Below, in pieces: positions 18,139 to 27,058 of a DNA stretch of 44,630 nt. Position 1 is the stretch's first letter, and each line of letters opens with the position of its first letter. The notes under the pieces are model-generated. The model saw nothing but the letters and a program-made list of their open reading frames with translations, did no database searches and had not been told where the DNA came from. This DNA comes from Pirellulales bacterium (lineage in GTDB: Bacteria > Planctomycetota > Planctomycetia > Pirellulales > JADZDJ01): positions 1 to 44,630 of the forward strand of contig DATJYL010000138.1 in NCBI GenBank assembly GCA_035499655.1, read 5' to 3'. The translations under genes and the position numbers were made by a program.

Positions 18139-19273
18139 CTCCACTGATGGTGGCAAAGGAAGCGAGAATTCGCAGATCCATCGTGATGGTAAAAGCGCGG
18201 GTGGAACCATCGCACAAGACGAAATTAATGGCCCCCCCGCCGCTATGGACGCCGGCAAAGGATCGCTTGCAAGCTGATCCGCCAGTACTAAGCACGGCAA
18301 TGCATTTGTCGTAGTCCGGGTCGAGCGCGATCAACATGCTAGTGCTGGCAATAGCACTGGTACAGGTGGCAGAGTTCATATTGCCCTTGCAGGCATACGG
18401 TAATGCAATGTTGCCCACGTCATTGCCATAAATGCTACTCGCCCAGAATGCCGAGCGACTTGTCGGCGGCGGCCCGCCAGTGGGTTGGGTGACGGTAGTG
18501 TATTCGCCAACCAACAATGATTTGGAGGCGCCGTCTGTGATGTTTTTCAGCTTTACCGGCGCGCTTGAGAAGGCCGCCATCGGACAATTAGAAATTGGCA
18601 TGATCTGGGGAAGCGGACCCTTATCTGCCAGACTTAACTCACCAGCGCCTGCCTGATAGGTATCCCAATAGGCGCCATCGGAAGGAGCATTGCCCCAAGC
18701 ACGGCCGCCTACGCCTTTGTACGAGCTGCTGGCATACACGCGTTGAGGAGTGTCAATGTAGATATCGGGGTAGGCGAGTTGCGGCGGGTTCGGGTCGCTG
18801 GGGCAAGCCATTGACGGGAGCAATGTTTGCTCGGCCAAAGCATTCGAAGCGTCGTCATTCGTCTTGTCGAAATGATACAAGCTCCACGTCTGCTTTTCCT
18901 CGATATAGGGAAGAATGTCCAAGGCCCAGTTTTCATAGAGCCCACCGCCTCTGTTGCATTGGTTATTCGCGCCTGAATTCTGAATGTGCCCTGGCGGAAG
19001 CGTTTTTTTGGCGCTTTCATAACTCAAACACCCCAGGCCGAGTTGCTTGAGATTGTTCATGCACTGCGTGCGGCGGGCAGCTTCACGGGCGGCCTGCACG
19101 GCGGGCAAGAGCAGGGCGATTAGAATGCCGATAATGGCGATCACCACCAGCAACTCCACCAGCGTGAAGGCCCAGCGCGGCCGGTGGCTGGCGGCAGGCA
19201 GCAGGCGGTGGGCAGGAGCCCAGGGGCGCAGGGCTTCTTGTTGATCGTTCCTAGCGCGCAGTGAACCGAACAT
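18116..19273 (-). CDS. DUF1559 pseudopilin-like protein (first gene of operon)
   Basis: A 385-aa protein and the first gene of the three-gene minus-strand run. It alone has a clear Shine-Dalgarno, GGAGGT (19284-19279 on the minus strand), 5 bases before the ATG. Its leader (MFGSLRARNDQQEALRPW) differs from that of the other two. The helix [20 protein letters not shown] and the C-terminal [20 protein letters not shown] define the family. A promoter candidate lies about 200 bases upstream. The presence of a real ribosome-binding site only here supports one transcript for all three genes. Confidence 0.9.
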   Translation of the reverse strand: MFGSLRARNDQQEALRPWAPAHRLLPAASHRPRWAFTLVELLVVIAIIGILIALLLPAVQAAREAARRTQCMNNLKQLGLGCLSYESAKKTLPPGHIQNSGANNQCNRGGGLYENWALDILPYIEEKQTWSLYHFDKTNDDASNALAEQTLLPSMACPSDPNPPQLAYPDIYIDTPQRVYASSSYKGVGGRAWGNAPSDGAYWDTYQAGAGELSLADKGPLPQIMPISNCPMAAFSSAPVKLKNITDGASKSLLVGEYTTVTQPTGGPPPTSRSAFWASSIYGNDVGNIALPYACKGNMNSATCTSAIASTSMLIALDPDYDKCIAVLSTGGSACKRSFAGVHSGGGAINFVLCDGSTRAFTITMDLRILASFATISGAESWELP

Positions 19274-19594
19274 GATCTACCTCCGGTAAGCTCTTCCCCT
19301 GAAACAACCCCCGCTTGCATGGACTAGAAAAGGTCCGCCGGCTCAAGCAGCGCAGACCAGGCGCTTCGGCAGAAAGCGATTTCGCATCTACCGGCTTGAA
19401 CACAATCCCCCCTGCGCATACCCCACAACAAGGCGGCAGAAGAGTTTTCGACAAAACCCCCAAACTGATGAGGCAATTGTAAACCAAACTGCCGTAAAAT
19501 TGCAAGCAAAAAGCTTACCTTTTCTTCGGCAAAATGGTCCGCGAGTTGCACTTTTTTACGGCAGGGCTTGACGGGGACACAGGAGTCCAAAGCG
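19274..19594. other. Divergent upstream region of DUF1559 operon and small basic protein
   Basis: About 320 bases with no further gene. It holds the minus-strand promoter candidate at 19476-19505, the roughly 200-base untranslated leader of the DUF1559 operon, and AGGAG at 19581-19585, the ribosome-binding site of the 49-aa ORF. Confidence 0.5.
19476..19505 (-). promoter_or_regulatory. Candidate promoter of the DUF1559 operon
   Basis: On the minus strand, TTGCAA (19505-19500) and TACAAT (19481-19476) are separated by 18 bases. They match the sigma-70 consensus at 4 of 6 and 5 of 6 positions. The first gene starts at 19273, giving a leader near 200 bases. This is based on sequence match only. 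Confidence 0.4.
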
Positions 19595-19744
19595 ATGATT
19601 CGCAAACTTAGCACTGGGAAATATCGGCTATATTCGCGTAAGCAGAATCCGAAAACCGGCCGGCGTCGCAACCTGGGGACGTTTACCAGCCTGGCTGCGG
19701 CCCATAAACACGAACGGGCGGTGCAGTATTTTAAAAGCCGTTAG
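19595..19744 (+). CDS. Small basic conserved-type protein, 49 aa
   Basis: A complete short gene, MIRKLSTGKYRLYSRKQNPK continuing TGRRRNLGTFTSLAAAHKHE and RAVQYFKSR. AGGAG at 19581-19585 lies 9 bases before the ATG. The strong positive charge and the KYRLYSRK...RRRNLGTF layout resemble small basic proteins widespread in bacteria and the first beta-strands of integrase arm-binding domains. A nucleic-acid-binding role is a guess. The stop codon lies in the left arm of an 11-bp inverted repeat. It is convergent with hppA. Confidence 0.7.
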   Translation: MIRKLSTGKYRLYSRKQNPKTGRRRNLGTFTSLAAAHKHERAVQYFKSR

Positions 19745-19809
19745 CAATTAGTCCGGGCAAGCGCAATGGGCGACTAGCTGCTTCCTGCTGGCCAATTGCT
19801 AATTGCTAA
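19741..19809. repeat. Inverted repeat of TTAGCAATTAG type between convergent genes
   Basis: TTAGCAATTAG (19741-19751) is the exact reverse complement of CTAATTGCTAA (19799-19809), and further GCTAAC/GCTAATCGC units follow to 19820. The left arm includes the stop of the small gene and the right part ends just before the hppA stop. It could serve as a bidirectional transcript-end hairpin. A related repeat lies between ubiX and ubiA (37579-37658). Confidence 0.7.
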
Positions 19810-19825
19810 CTGCTAATCGCTCTGA

Positions 19826-22426
19826 TTAACTGCTGGCCATTTCAGGCGTATCTCGCTTCGATTGCCAGACGGCCCAGACCAGCGCTACCGCGCTGACCAC
19901 GATGGCGACCCAAAAGAACGTGTCGAGCGGCTTTTCCTGAACCGTGACGCTGAACTTGGACAGTAAGTCGATGGCCTTTTTGTCGTAGGGCAAAATCAGG
20001 CCGATGATGAGCAGGCTGACCATGTTCATGACTTTAATGAGCGGGTTGATGGCCGGCCCAGCGGTGTCTTTCAGCGGATCGCCCACGGTATCACCGGTGA
20101 TGGCGGCCTTATGCTTTTCGCTGCCTTTGCCGGTGTTCTTCTCCAGATCGCGGGGTTCGTCTTCGATGGTTTTCTTAGCGTTATCCCAGGCGCCGCCGGC
20201 GTTGGCCATGAATACGGCCAGCAATTGACCGGAGACAATAATGCCCGCCAGGAAGCCCGCTAAACCGATAGTGCCCAACGTGAAGCCGACAATAATCGGC
20301 ACGAAGAGCGCGAGCATTCCCGGACCGATGAGTTCTTTTTGCGCCTCGCCGGTGCAGATGTCTACGACGCGGCCGTAGTTGGGTTTCTTCTTTCCTTCCC
20401 AGATTTCTTTATCACGGAACTGGATGCGGCACTCTTTGACAATTAAAAAGGCCGCACGGCCGACGGCGCGAATGGTCATCGAGCTGAATAAGAACGGCAC
20501 GGCCCCACCAATTAAAAGACCGATGAACAGCGTGGGGTTGGAAACCGTGAGCATGGCGGCCACACCGTTATAAGCTTCCTGGGAAATGGCTTCGTTCTCG
20601 CCTTTGCCGCCCGATCCAATCGTGACGATAAAGCTGCTAAACAACGACACTGCGGCAATCACGGCCGAACCGATAGCGATGCCCTTGGTAATGGCCTTGG
20701 TGGTGTTGCCCACGGCGTCCAGATCGGCCAGCGTTTGCCGGGCTTCCTTATAGCGCGCTTCGCCCATGGCGGCTTTGTCATAGCCCATTTCGCCGATGCC
20801 GTTGGCGTTGTCGGCCACCGGGCCGAAGACGTCCATGGAAATGGTGTTGCCAGTGAGCGTGAGCATGCCGATGCCGCACATCGCCACGCCGAAGGCGACG
20901 AACGTGGGCGTGGTGCCCGCGTAAACGAACACGCTGGCCATGATCGCGGCGGCAATAATCAGCACCGCGGCCACCGTGCTTTCGTATCCGACGGCGAAGC
21001 CTTGGATGATGTTCGTGGCGTGGCCGGTTTGGCAGGCTTTGGCCAGGCTTTTCACCGGTGAATATTCCGTGCCGGTGTAATACTCGGTGCACTTATTCAA
21101 CAAGACGGCGAGGATGATGCCGATCAGGCAGGTCCAGGCGGGCCGCATGTCGAGCCCATTGATACCGAATGTGGCCCACACCGGTAAGCCAGCCGTCACG
21201 TTGTCGGCCGTCGCGCCGGGGAATCCTGGAACCGCCTGCGTGTACGTTTGCAAATACTCAGGAGAGAAATGCAAATAGCCAAGTCCCAAAACCATGAAGC
21301 CGAGGATGCTGAGCGCCGAGCCGATGATGAAGCCTTTATTGACGCTTTTCATGGCTTCGCCGGCGGTGCCCTTGTCGCCGGCCTTCACGCTGTAGGTGCT
21401 GATGATGCTGGCGATGACGCCGATGGCCCGGACCAACAACGGGAAAATTACGCCTTTATGTCCGAAGCTGGCGATCCCCAAAATCATGGCGGCCACGATG
21501 GTGACTTCGTAACTTTCGAAAATATCGGCGGCCATACCGGCGCAATCGCCGACGTTGTCGCCCACGTTGTCGGCGATGGTGGCGGCGTTTCGCGGATCGT
21601 CTTCCGGAATGCCGGCTTCGAGCTTACCGACCAGGTCGGCCCCCACGTCAGCGGCTTTCGTATAAATGCCGCCGCCGACTCGCATGAATAATGCCAACAG
21701 CGTGCCGCCGAATCCGAAGCCCAGCAGCGCCTCGTAAGCGTGCTCGCCGTAGGCCAGAAAGATAATCGAACCGCCCAGCAGGCCGAGGCCATCGGTCAAC
21801 ATGCCGGTGATGGTGCCGGTGCGGTAACCCAGTTGCAAAGCGCTGCCAAAGCTATTTTGCGCGGCAGCCGCAACGCGCAAGTTGCCTACCGTAGCTAACC
21901 GCATTCCGACGAAACCGACAGTGGCGGAGAATGTTGACCCGACCAAAAACGCAATGGCCCGACCCCACGATATTTCCGCTGGTGCGCCGGTCGATTTGGC
22001 GCCGAAATACAGCGCCACGGTAATGACGACGATCAATAAACCGACCACGCGAAACTGGCGGAACAAATAGGCGTCGGCCCCTTCGCGCACCGCATGGGCA
22101 ATTTCCTGCATGCGCGGTGTGCCTTGATCGGCATTTTTCACCTGGCCGACCAACATGAAGGCGTAACCCAAACCGGCCAAAGCCACGGCGACGTTTAGCA
22201 ACAGCAGAAACTTTTCAATGCCGCTGTATTTGCTGCTGGTTAGGGGTTCCCACAACTGAATGCCCCCGGCGGTTTCGGCCGGCGCGCCGCCCACGGTATC
22301 CGGCGCTGGAGGTCCCCCTCCAGGCTGGGCGTGTGCGGAACCACCGCTCGCCAACCACATGGCGGCAGATAGCAAACCTACGGCGAACAATACCAACACC
22401 GGTAGCGGGAGCGGCTTTCGATTCAT
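19826..22426 (-). CDS. hppA: Membrane proton-translocating pyrophosphatase, K+-independent type
   Basis: Couples pyrophosphate hydrolysis to H+ pumping across a membrane. The 866-aa protein (ATG at 22426; a TTG three codons upstream is less likely) has an N-terminal signal-like helix ending in SAHAQ and a short Pro/Gly-rich segment before the usual multi-helix core. The catalytic signature is intact: DVGADLVGKLEAGIPEDDPR, then NAATIADNVGDNVGDCAGMA. The motif GNTTKAITKG has Lys where K+-dependent enzymes have Ala, the known marker of the K+-independent class. It also has the C-terminal DTVGDPLKDTAGPAINPLIK motif. The length exceeds the common ~700 residues because of the N-terminal extension and loops such as 375-425. 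It is transcribed away from the large MscS-type channel gene. Confidence 0.95.
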   Translation of the reverse strand: MNRKPLPLPVLVLFAVGLLSAAMWLASGGSAHAQPGGGPPAPDTVGGAPAETAGGIQLWEPLTSSKYSGIEKFLLLLNVAVALAGLGYAFMLVGQVKNADQGTPRMQEIAHAVREGADAYLFRQFRVVGLLIVVITVALYFGAKSTGAPAEISWGRAIAFLVGSTFSATVGFVGMRLATVGNLRVAAAAQNSFGSALQLGYRTGTITGMLTDGLGLLGGSIIFLAYGEHAYEALLGFGFGGTLLALFMRVGGGIYTKAADVGADLVGKLEAGIPEDDPRNAATIADNVGDNVGDCAGMAADIFESYEVTIVAAMILGIASFGHKGVIFPLLVRAIGVIASIISTYSVKAGDKGTAGEAMKSVNKGFIIGSALSILGFMVLGLGYLHFSPEYLQTYTQAVPGFPGATADNVTAGLPVWATFGINGLDMRPAWTCLIGIILAVLLNKCTEYYTGTEYSPVKSLAKACQTGHATNIIQGFAVGYESTVAAVLIIAAAIMASVFVYAGTTPTFVAFGVAMCGIGMLTLTGNTISMDVFGPVADNANGIGEMGYDKAAMGEARYKEARQTLADLDAVGNTTKAITKGIAIGSAVIAAVSLFSSFIVTIGSGGKGENEAISQEAYNGVAAMLTVSNPTLFIGLLIGGAVPFLFSSMTIRAVGRAAFLIVKECRIQFRDKEIWEGKKKPNYGRVVDICTGEAQKELIGPGMLALFVPIIVGFTLGTIGLAGFLAGIIVSGQLLAVFMANAGGAWDNAKKTIEDEPRDLEKNTGKGSEKHKAAITGDTVGDPLKDTAGPAINPLIKVMNMVSLLIIGLILPYDKKAIDLLSKFSVTVQEKPLDTFFWVAIVVSAVALVWAVWQSKRDTPEMASS

Positions 22427-22799
22427 CGTGAACAACCCCGAAATTTAAAGAGTTTAGTCAATTTGTCGCTTTGTGAATCCGCACACGTTAAAACACGCCA
22501 ACGGGTTACGTCAAGACGGTCTGACCACGATCCGAGCCACCGTGTGCGGTGTGCGGCGTCGTGCAACGAAATATAGAACATTTGGCGTTGTTTTGAGCGT
22601 CAAAATGGCATTTTCCTGGGCTGATTTTTTCACGTTAGGAGCCCTCGCGGGGGATATTGGGCGGAGCGAACCGACATCGACGCCTTCCGGCAAAACCGCT
22701 ACCTTTCGCCCCCTGGGATTTAGCCGACTGACAAGACGTGGCCCGACTCGGCAGCGCGTCGCAATAATCTGAGGACAGGATCAGCGGAGAACCGATGTC
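22427..22799. other. Divergent promoter region of hppA and MscS-type channel
   Basis: About 370 bases between two divergently read membrane-protein genes. No ORF here has a start signal or a recognisable product, and I see no tRNA or riboswitch fold. Promoters for both genes must lie here, but no good -35/-10 pair stands out. Confidence 0.4.
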
Positions 22800-25700
22800 A
22801 TGTATGCGATTTCGCTCACTGCATCCAATAACGGATTCAGAAATCATCCGAAGCGATTTGGGCACGGGCTGATTTACGCGGTGGTTTTATTAGCCGTGTG
22901 CCACAGAGCGGCAATGGCTGCGCATCGGAGCGGGACGGCATCTTCTGATTCCGGCAATGCTCAACGCCCGGCTGCAGGTAATGCAGTTGCTAACGCCACA
23001 AGACCAAACCCGCCTGCGGGCGACAATGCGGGAACCGGCGCGAATTCAGCCGATGCAAAACCTGCGAGCGGGAAATCTGGCGATGCCAACTTAGCCGATG
23101 CTAAGTCCGGCGATCCCAAATCAACCGGCGGCAGCATTTCCGTTGATACAATTGCCGCGCGAATCAAAGACCTGGAAGCCGCGACCGACGCGGACCAACC
23201 CGATCGTGCTACATTACTGGAACTGTACCGGCAGGCATTGGATGATTTGACGCAGGTCGACAAGCAAAGCTCTCGCACGACGGAATTGGAAAAACAGCGG
23301 CTTGCCGCGCCCTATCAATTGGAAATTTGCAAGCGCGAAATCGCCGCCAAGCCGACTGAACAAGCCAGCGCTGCGACACCCTTGCCGGCCGGAGCCGCCA
23401 CGGATCGGTGGGAGGAGATGCTTGGCACGGCCGAGCAAACGTTGGAAGCTGCTCATAAGACCAGCGATAAGCTAGAGCAGGAGGAGCAGCAGCGGGCCGC
23501 ACGGCGATTGGAAATTCCGCAAGCCATCGCGGCTGCGCGCGTTAAACTTGACGAGTTGGGACAATCCAACTCTGCCACCGCAAGCGACGATTCCGCGGCA
23601 ACCGGCGATTCAAAGGCTGTCATGCAAGCGCGGCATATCGCCCGGCACGCTCGGCGACTGTCGCTGGAATCGGAAATCGCACTTTCGGAAAAAGAACTTC
23701 AAACCTACGATGCCACGGCGACTGAACTGCTTAGCCTACAGCGCGAAGCAGCTTCTCGTTCGGTCGAGGAACTGGAAAAACGTGTGGCGTCCTGGCGTGA
23801 TGCGGTGAATTCTCGCCGCGAAGCGGAGGCCAATCAGCAGGCGTCCGAAGCGCATTGGGCAGCGGCCACGGCCGTGCCTGCGATTCGTAAATTGGCGGAT
23901 GAAAACAGTGGATTGACCGACAGGCGGCAGCAACTGACTAAAGCGATTGAACAAGTGGCCAGCCAGCGAGAAGCGGTTGTCGCGCAGCTGGAGAAGGTCA
24001 ACGATCAATTCAAGCAAGCCAACGACAAAGTTGGGGTCACGGGTTTGACCGAAGCGATTGGTCAAATGCTGTTGAAGCAGCGCAGCGAGTTGGCGCTGGT
24101 CGAAGCCGATCGCCGCGCCGTGCGCCAGCGGCAAGAGGAAATTACTCGCGTGCAACTAGAGTTGTTTGAATTTCAGGAGGAGTTGGACGATTTAAGCAAT
24201 CTCGATTCCCGCGTGCGAGAGTTGTGCAACAGCCTGTCGAAAGACAGCGCGGCCAAGCCGGAAGATTTGCGTCGATTGATGGAAACCAAGCGAAAGTACC
24301 TGCAGGCGTTGATCGACGACGACAACTCGTACTTCAGCGCCCTGGTCGACGTGGATACCAAGCAGCGCGAGCTGTTGACCAAAGCCGACGGTTTTCGCGA
24401 TTACATTGACCAGCGAGTGCTGTGGATTCGGAGCACGCATCCCCTGTCGCCGGCCGACGGCGGCAAAATCCTTGGTGCGGCCGGCTGGTTGGCGGGACCG
24501 GGGAATTGGTGGTCCGCGGCCGAGGAATTGATCGATGGGGCACGGAGCAATATTGCCTGGAGCTTGTTGGCGATTGCGCTGTTAGTGCCGTGGGTGATGG
24601 CTCAGCGCCGGCTGCGAACGGCCATTTGCAATTGGTCACACGCCGCGGCGACGGACAATCATTCGACAGGGCATCCGGCGCTGCGCCGCGCCTGCCAAAC
24701 GGCGGCGGCGACACTGCTGATTGCCGCGGTCTGGCCGGCAATGGCTTGGTTTGTGGGCTGGCTACTTGTCGGAGGAACTGCGGCGCACGGCGAATTTCCA
24801 GAAGCCTTGGGAACGGCGCTGCAAATCAGCGCTGTCGTTGTGTTGCCGATCTTGCTGGTCAGGCAAATTTGCCGGCATGACGGATTGGCGCAAGCACACT
24901 TCGGTTGGCCCGGCCACTTGTTGCTTGCTCTGCGTCGACAGTTAACGTGGTTCGCCATGGCCGGTACACCGGCGATTTTAATCGTGGCGATGTTCCAAGC
25001 GCAATCCAACGACGGCTGGAAAGATTCGCTGGGACGGCTGGTGTTTATCGCCGGACAGTTGGTGGTGGCCGGATTTGTGTATATATCGTTAAAGCCACCG
25101 CTGGGATCGCTCCACCGGTTGATGGCATTGAGATCGGACACTTGGACCCACCGACTGTCGTTGCCGACTTTTTTGGTTTTGCTGACGCTCCCGCTAACTT
25201 TGGCGGTTTTGGCAACCGTGGGTTATTACTACACGGCGTTGCGTTTAGCGTGTCGTCTGCAATCGACGGTTTGGTTGGTCCTGGGATTAGTCGTTGTGCA
25301 TGCTTTAGCTTCCATTTGGCTGACTGGCCTATATCGTCGGTTGGCGATGAAAGCAGCGGCCCGCACGATCCATTCGGCAAATTCGACCAGACGAGTCATT
25401 GGTCCCGCCGTGGGCGGCGCCGGAGTTGTTTCGACGTCTGCGCACGGATTTGCTGCCTTGGCCTCTCCCGCGTCGATCATCGATCAGGAAAAAGTCGACG
25501 CCCAAACACTCCGGCTGCTTCACAATTTGGCGACTCTGGCATTGGCCGTGGGCTTGTGTTTGGTGTGGTTCGATATGTTCCCGGCGCTGCAATTTTTCAA
25601 TCAGGTGACGCTGTGGCCTGATGTGGGCGTCGATGCCAATCATCCCGTCCCCATCACATTGGCTAATTTGCTCGAAGCGGCTGTTGTGGCGGCGCTGACC

Positions 25701-26468
25701 GTTGTGGCGGCCAGCAATTTGCCGAGCCTTTTGGAGATTACCGTGCTGGATCGCTTAGGGCTCGACCATGGCGTGCGTTACGCCCTGGTGGCGGTGACGC
25801 GGTATTTGACCGTTGTGATCGGGATTGCTTTTGCCGGCGCCGCCATCGGCATCGGCTGGGGCAAGCTGCAATGGCTGATTGCGGCGATGTCGTTCGGGCT
25901 GGGCTTCGGGCTGCAGGAGATTTTCGCGAATTTCGTTTCCGGCTTGATTGTGCTGGTGGAGCGGCCGGTCCGCATCGGCGATACCGTGACGGTGGGCGAT
26001 GTCACCGGCGTTGTGTCGCGCATTCGGATGCGGGCCACGACCATTGTCGATGCCGATCGCAAGGAATTGATCCTGCCCAATAAAGACTTGGTCAGCGGCC
26101 GACTGGTGAATTGGACGTTAACGGACTCCGTCATTCGGCTGGTGGTGCGCGTGGGCATTGCCTATGGTTCCGATACCGAGCAAGCGCAGCGGCTGCTGTT
26201 GGAAGTAGCCGCCAAAACCCCGGAAGTGCTGAAAACCCCGCCGCCGAAAGCCGTATTCATGGGGTTCGGCGAGAAGTCGCTGGACTTTGAGCTACGAGTG
26301 TTCGTCGGCAACGTGGATGCACTGTTGCCCGTGCGGCATCAAATGAACATGGCGATCGACCATTCGTTTCACGCCGCGGGATTGGAAATTGCCTTTGCCC
26401 AGGCCGACACGTTTGTGCGCCATGCGGAGGAATCGCAAGCGGGGATTGAACAACCGAAAGCAGCATAA
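22800..26468 (+). CDS. Large mechanosensitive channel of the MscS/MscK family
   Basis: A 1222-aa membrane channel expected to open under hypo-osmotic stress. After a signal-like helix (IYAVVLLAVCHRAAMAAH) comes an Ala/Gly/Asp-rich stretch with repeats such as ADAKSGDPK. A long periplasmic coiled-coil region of about 450 residues follows (Glu/Gln/Arg-rich, for example ELEKRVASWRDAVNSRREAE). About eleven hydrophobic helices come next. The last is the MscS pore and its cytoplasmic neck near residues 1020-1060 (AAMSFGLGFGLQEIFANFVS, then GLIVLVERPVRIGDTVTVGD). A beta-domain follows with TTIVDADRKELILPNKDLVS, and then the alpha/beta C-terminus. Length and layout match MscK/KefA-type rather than simple MscS. 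No gene beside it suggests a partner. Confidence 0.93.
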   Translation: MYAISLTASNNGFRNHPKRFGHGLIYAVVLLAVCHRAAMAAHRSGTASSDSGNAQRPAAGNAVANATRPNPPAGDNAGTGANSADAKPASGKSGDANLADAKSGDPKSTGGSISVDTIAARIKDLEAATDADQPDRATLLELYRQALDDLTQVDKQSSRTTELEKQRLAAPYQLEICKREIAAKPTEQASAATPLPAGAATDRWEEMLGTAEQTLEAAHKTSDKLEQEEQQRAARRLEIPQAIAAARVKLDELGQSNSATASDDSAATGDSKAVMQARHIARHARRLSLESEIALSEKELQTYDATATELLSLQREAASRSVEELEKRVASWRDAVNSRREAEANQQASEAHWAAATAVPAIRKLADENSGLTDRRQQLTKAIEQVASQREAVVAQLEKVNDQFKQANDKVGVTGLTEAIGQMLLKQRSELALVEADRRAVRQRQEEITRVQLELFEFQEELDDLSNLDSRVRELCNSLSKDSAAKPEDLRRLMETKRKYLQALIDDDNSYFSALVDVDTKQRELLTKADGFRDYIDQRVLWIRSTHPLSPADGGKILGAAGWLAGPGNWWSAAEELIDGARSNIAWSLLAIALLVPWVMAQRRLRTAICNWSHAAATDNHSTGHPALRRACQTAAATLLIAAVWPAMAWFVGWLLVGGTAAHGEFPEALGTALQISAVVVLPILLVRQICRHDGLAQAHFGWPGHLLLALRRQLTWFAMAGTPAILIVAMFQAQSNDGWKDSLGRLVFIAGQLVVAGFVYISLKPPLGSLHRLMALRSDTWTHRLSLPTFLVLLTLPLTLAVLATVGYYYTALRLACRLQSTVWLVLGLVVVHALASIWLTGLYRRLAMKAAARTIHSANSTRRVIGPAVGGAGVVSTSAHGFAALASPASIIDQEKVDAQTLRLLHNLATLALAVGLCLVWFDMFPALQFFNQVTLWPDVGVDANHPVPITLANLLEAAVVAALTVVAASNLPSLLEITVLDRLGLDHGVRYALVAVTRYLTVVIGIAFAGAAIGIGWGKLQWLIAAMSFGLGFGLQEIFANFVSGLIVLVERPVRIGDTVTVGDVTGVVSRIRMRATTIVDADRKELILPNKDLVSGRLVNWTLTDSVIRLVVRVGIAYGSDTEQAQRLLLEVAAKTPEVLKTPPPKAVFMGFGEKSLDFELRVFVGNVDALLPVRHQMNMAIDHSFHAAGLEIAFAQADTFVRHAEESQAGIEQPKAA

Positions 26469-26510
26469 GCGTGCTGTGGATTGGGGTTCACCCTGGCAGT
26501 GCGTTTTCGT

Positions 26511-26539
26511 TTCCAAACTGTGCGCCGACGGGCTATAAT
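26511..26539 (+). promoter_or_regulatory. Candidate promoter of the toxin-antitoxin operon
   Basis: TATAAT at 26534-26539 is a perfect -10 hexamer. TTCCAA at 26511-26516, 17 bases upstream, is a weak -35. The antitoxin ATG lies 17 bases after the -10, so the leader would be very short, with GGGAGG in front of the start codon. Confidence 0.5.
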
Positions 26540-26556
26540 GGCTGGGAGGTTTAGCG

Positions 26557-26775
26557 ATGACAACATTACTTCAAGAAGCAATCGACGCCATGGCAAAGCT
26601 GCCTCCTGACGATCAGGATGCGCTTGCCGCATTGATTCTCCAAGAGATTGCCGACGAACAACGCTGGCAAGAAAGTTTCTCTCGCTCCCCGGATGCACTG
26701 GCAAAATTGGCGGAAGAGGCCAGGAAAGAAATTCGCTCTGGCCGTGTGCGAGATGTGGGCTTCGATGAGCTATGA
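26557..26775 (+). CDS. Type II antitoxin
   Basis: A 72-aa acidic protein, MTTLLQEAIDAMAKLPPDDQ and on to QDALAALILQEIADEQRWQE. It ends with a charged tail (RKEIRSGRVRDVGFDEL). The layout, with an N-terminal LPxxxQDALAxxIL helix and a later RWxExFxxSxDALxxLAxEA segment, is that of antitoxins paired with small RelE/ParE-fold toxins. A strong Shine-Dalgarno (GGGAGG) precedes it. Its stop overlaps the next start as ATGA. It would bind the toxin and probably repress its own promoter. Since the toxin gene is interrupted, the antitoxin may persist as an orphan. Confidence 0.8.
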   Translation: MTTLLQEAIDAMAKLPPDDQDALAALILQEIADEQRWQESFSRSPDALAKLAEEARKEIRSGRVRDVGFDEL

Positions 26776-27041
26776 AGTCCCGAGTTACGGAAGGATTCGT
26801 CGCTCTCTTCTCAAAGCTGCCGGATGCAGTAAAAGAACAAGCGCGAAAAAGCTAGCAAATTTGGCGGCAGAACCCGGCCCATCCTGGTTTGCACTTCAAA
26901 CGAATCCACGGTCAGCAGCAACTATATTCCGTGCGAGTTGGGTTGGGAGGGCGTGCAATCGGGCTGCTGGAAGGCGATGCGATCACGTGGCATTGGATCG
27001 GCTCGCACGCTGAATACGATAAGCTTCTCAAGCGACTCTGA
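26772..27041 (+). pseudogene. RelE/ParE-fold toxin interrupted by an in-frame TAG
   Basis: The reading frame starts MKSRVTEGFVALFSKLPDAV, reaches a TAG at 26853-26855 (codon 28), and then continues in the same frame to a TGA at 27039-27041. The downstream part is QIWRQNPAHPGLHFKRIHGQ, then QQLYSVRVGLGGRAIGLLEG and DAITWHWIGSHAEYDKLLKR-L. Together they form an 89-codon protein that fits the family of small toxins ending in WIGSHxxYDKLL. The TAG falls where an aromatic residue (Tyr) is expected, so a single base change from TAT or TAC would explain it. No frameshift is needed. Unless the codon is read through, the toxin is truncated to 27 residues and inactive. Confidence 0.8.
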
Positions 27042-27058
27042 TGCCAAGCGCGAATGAT

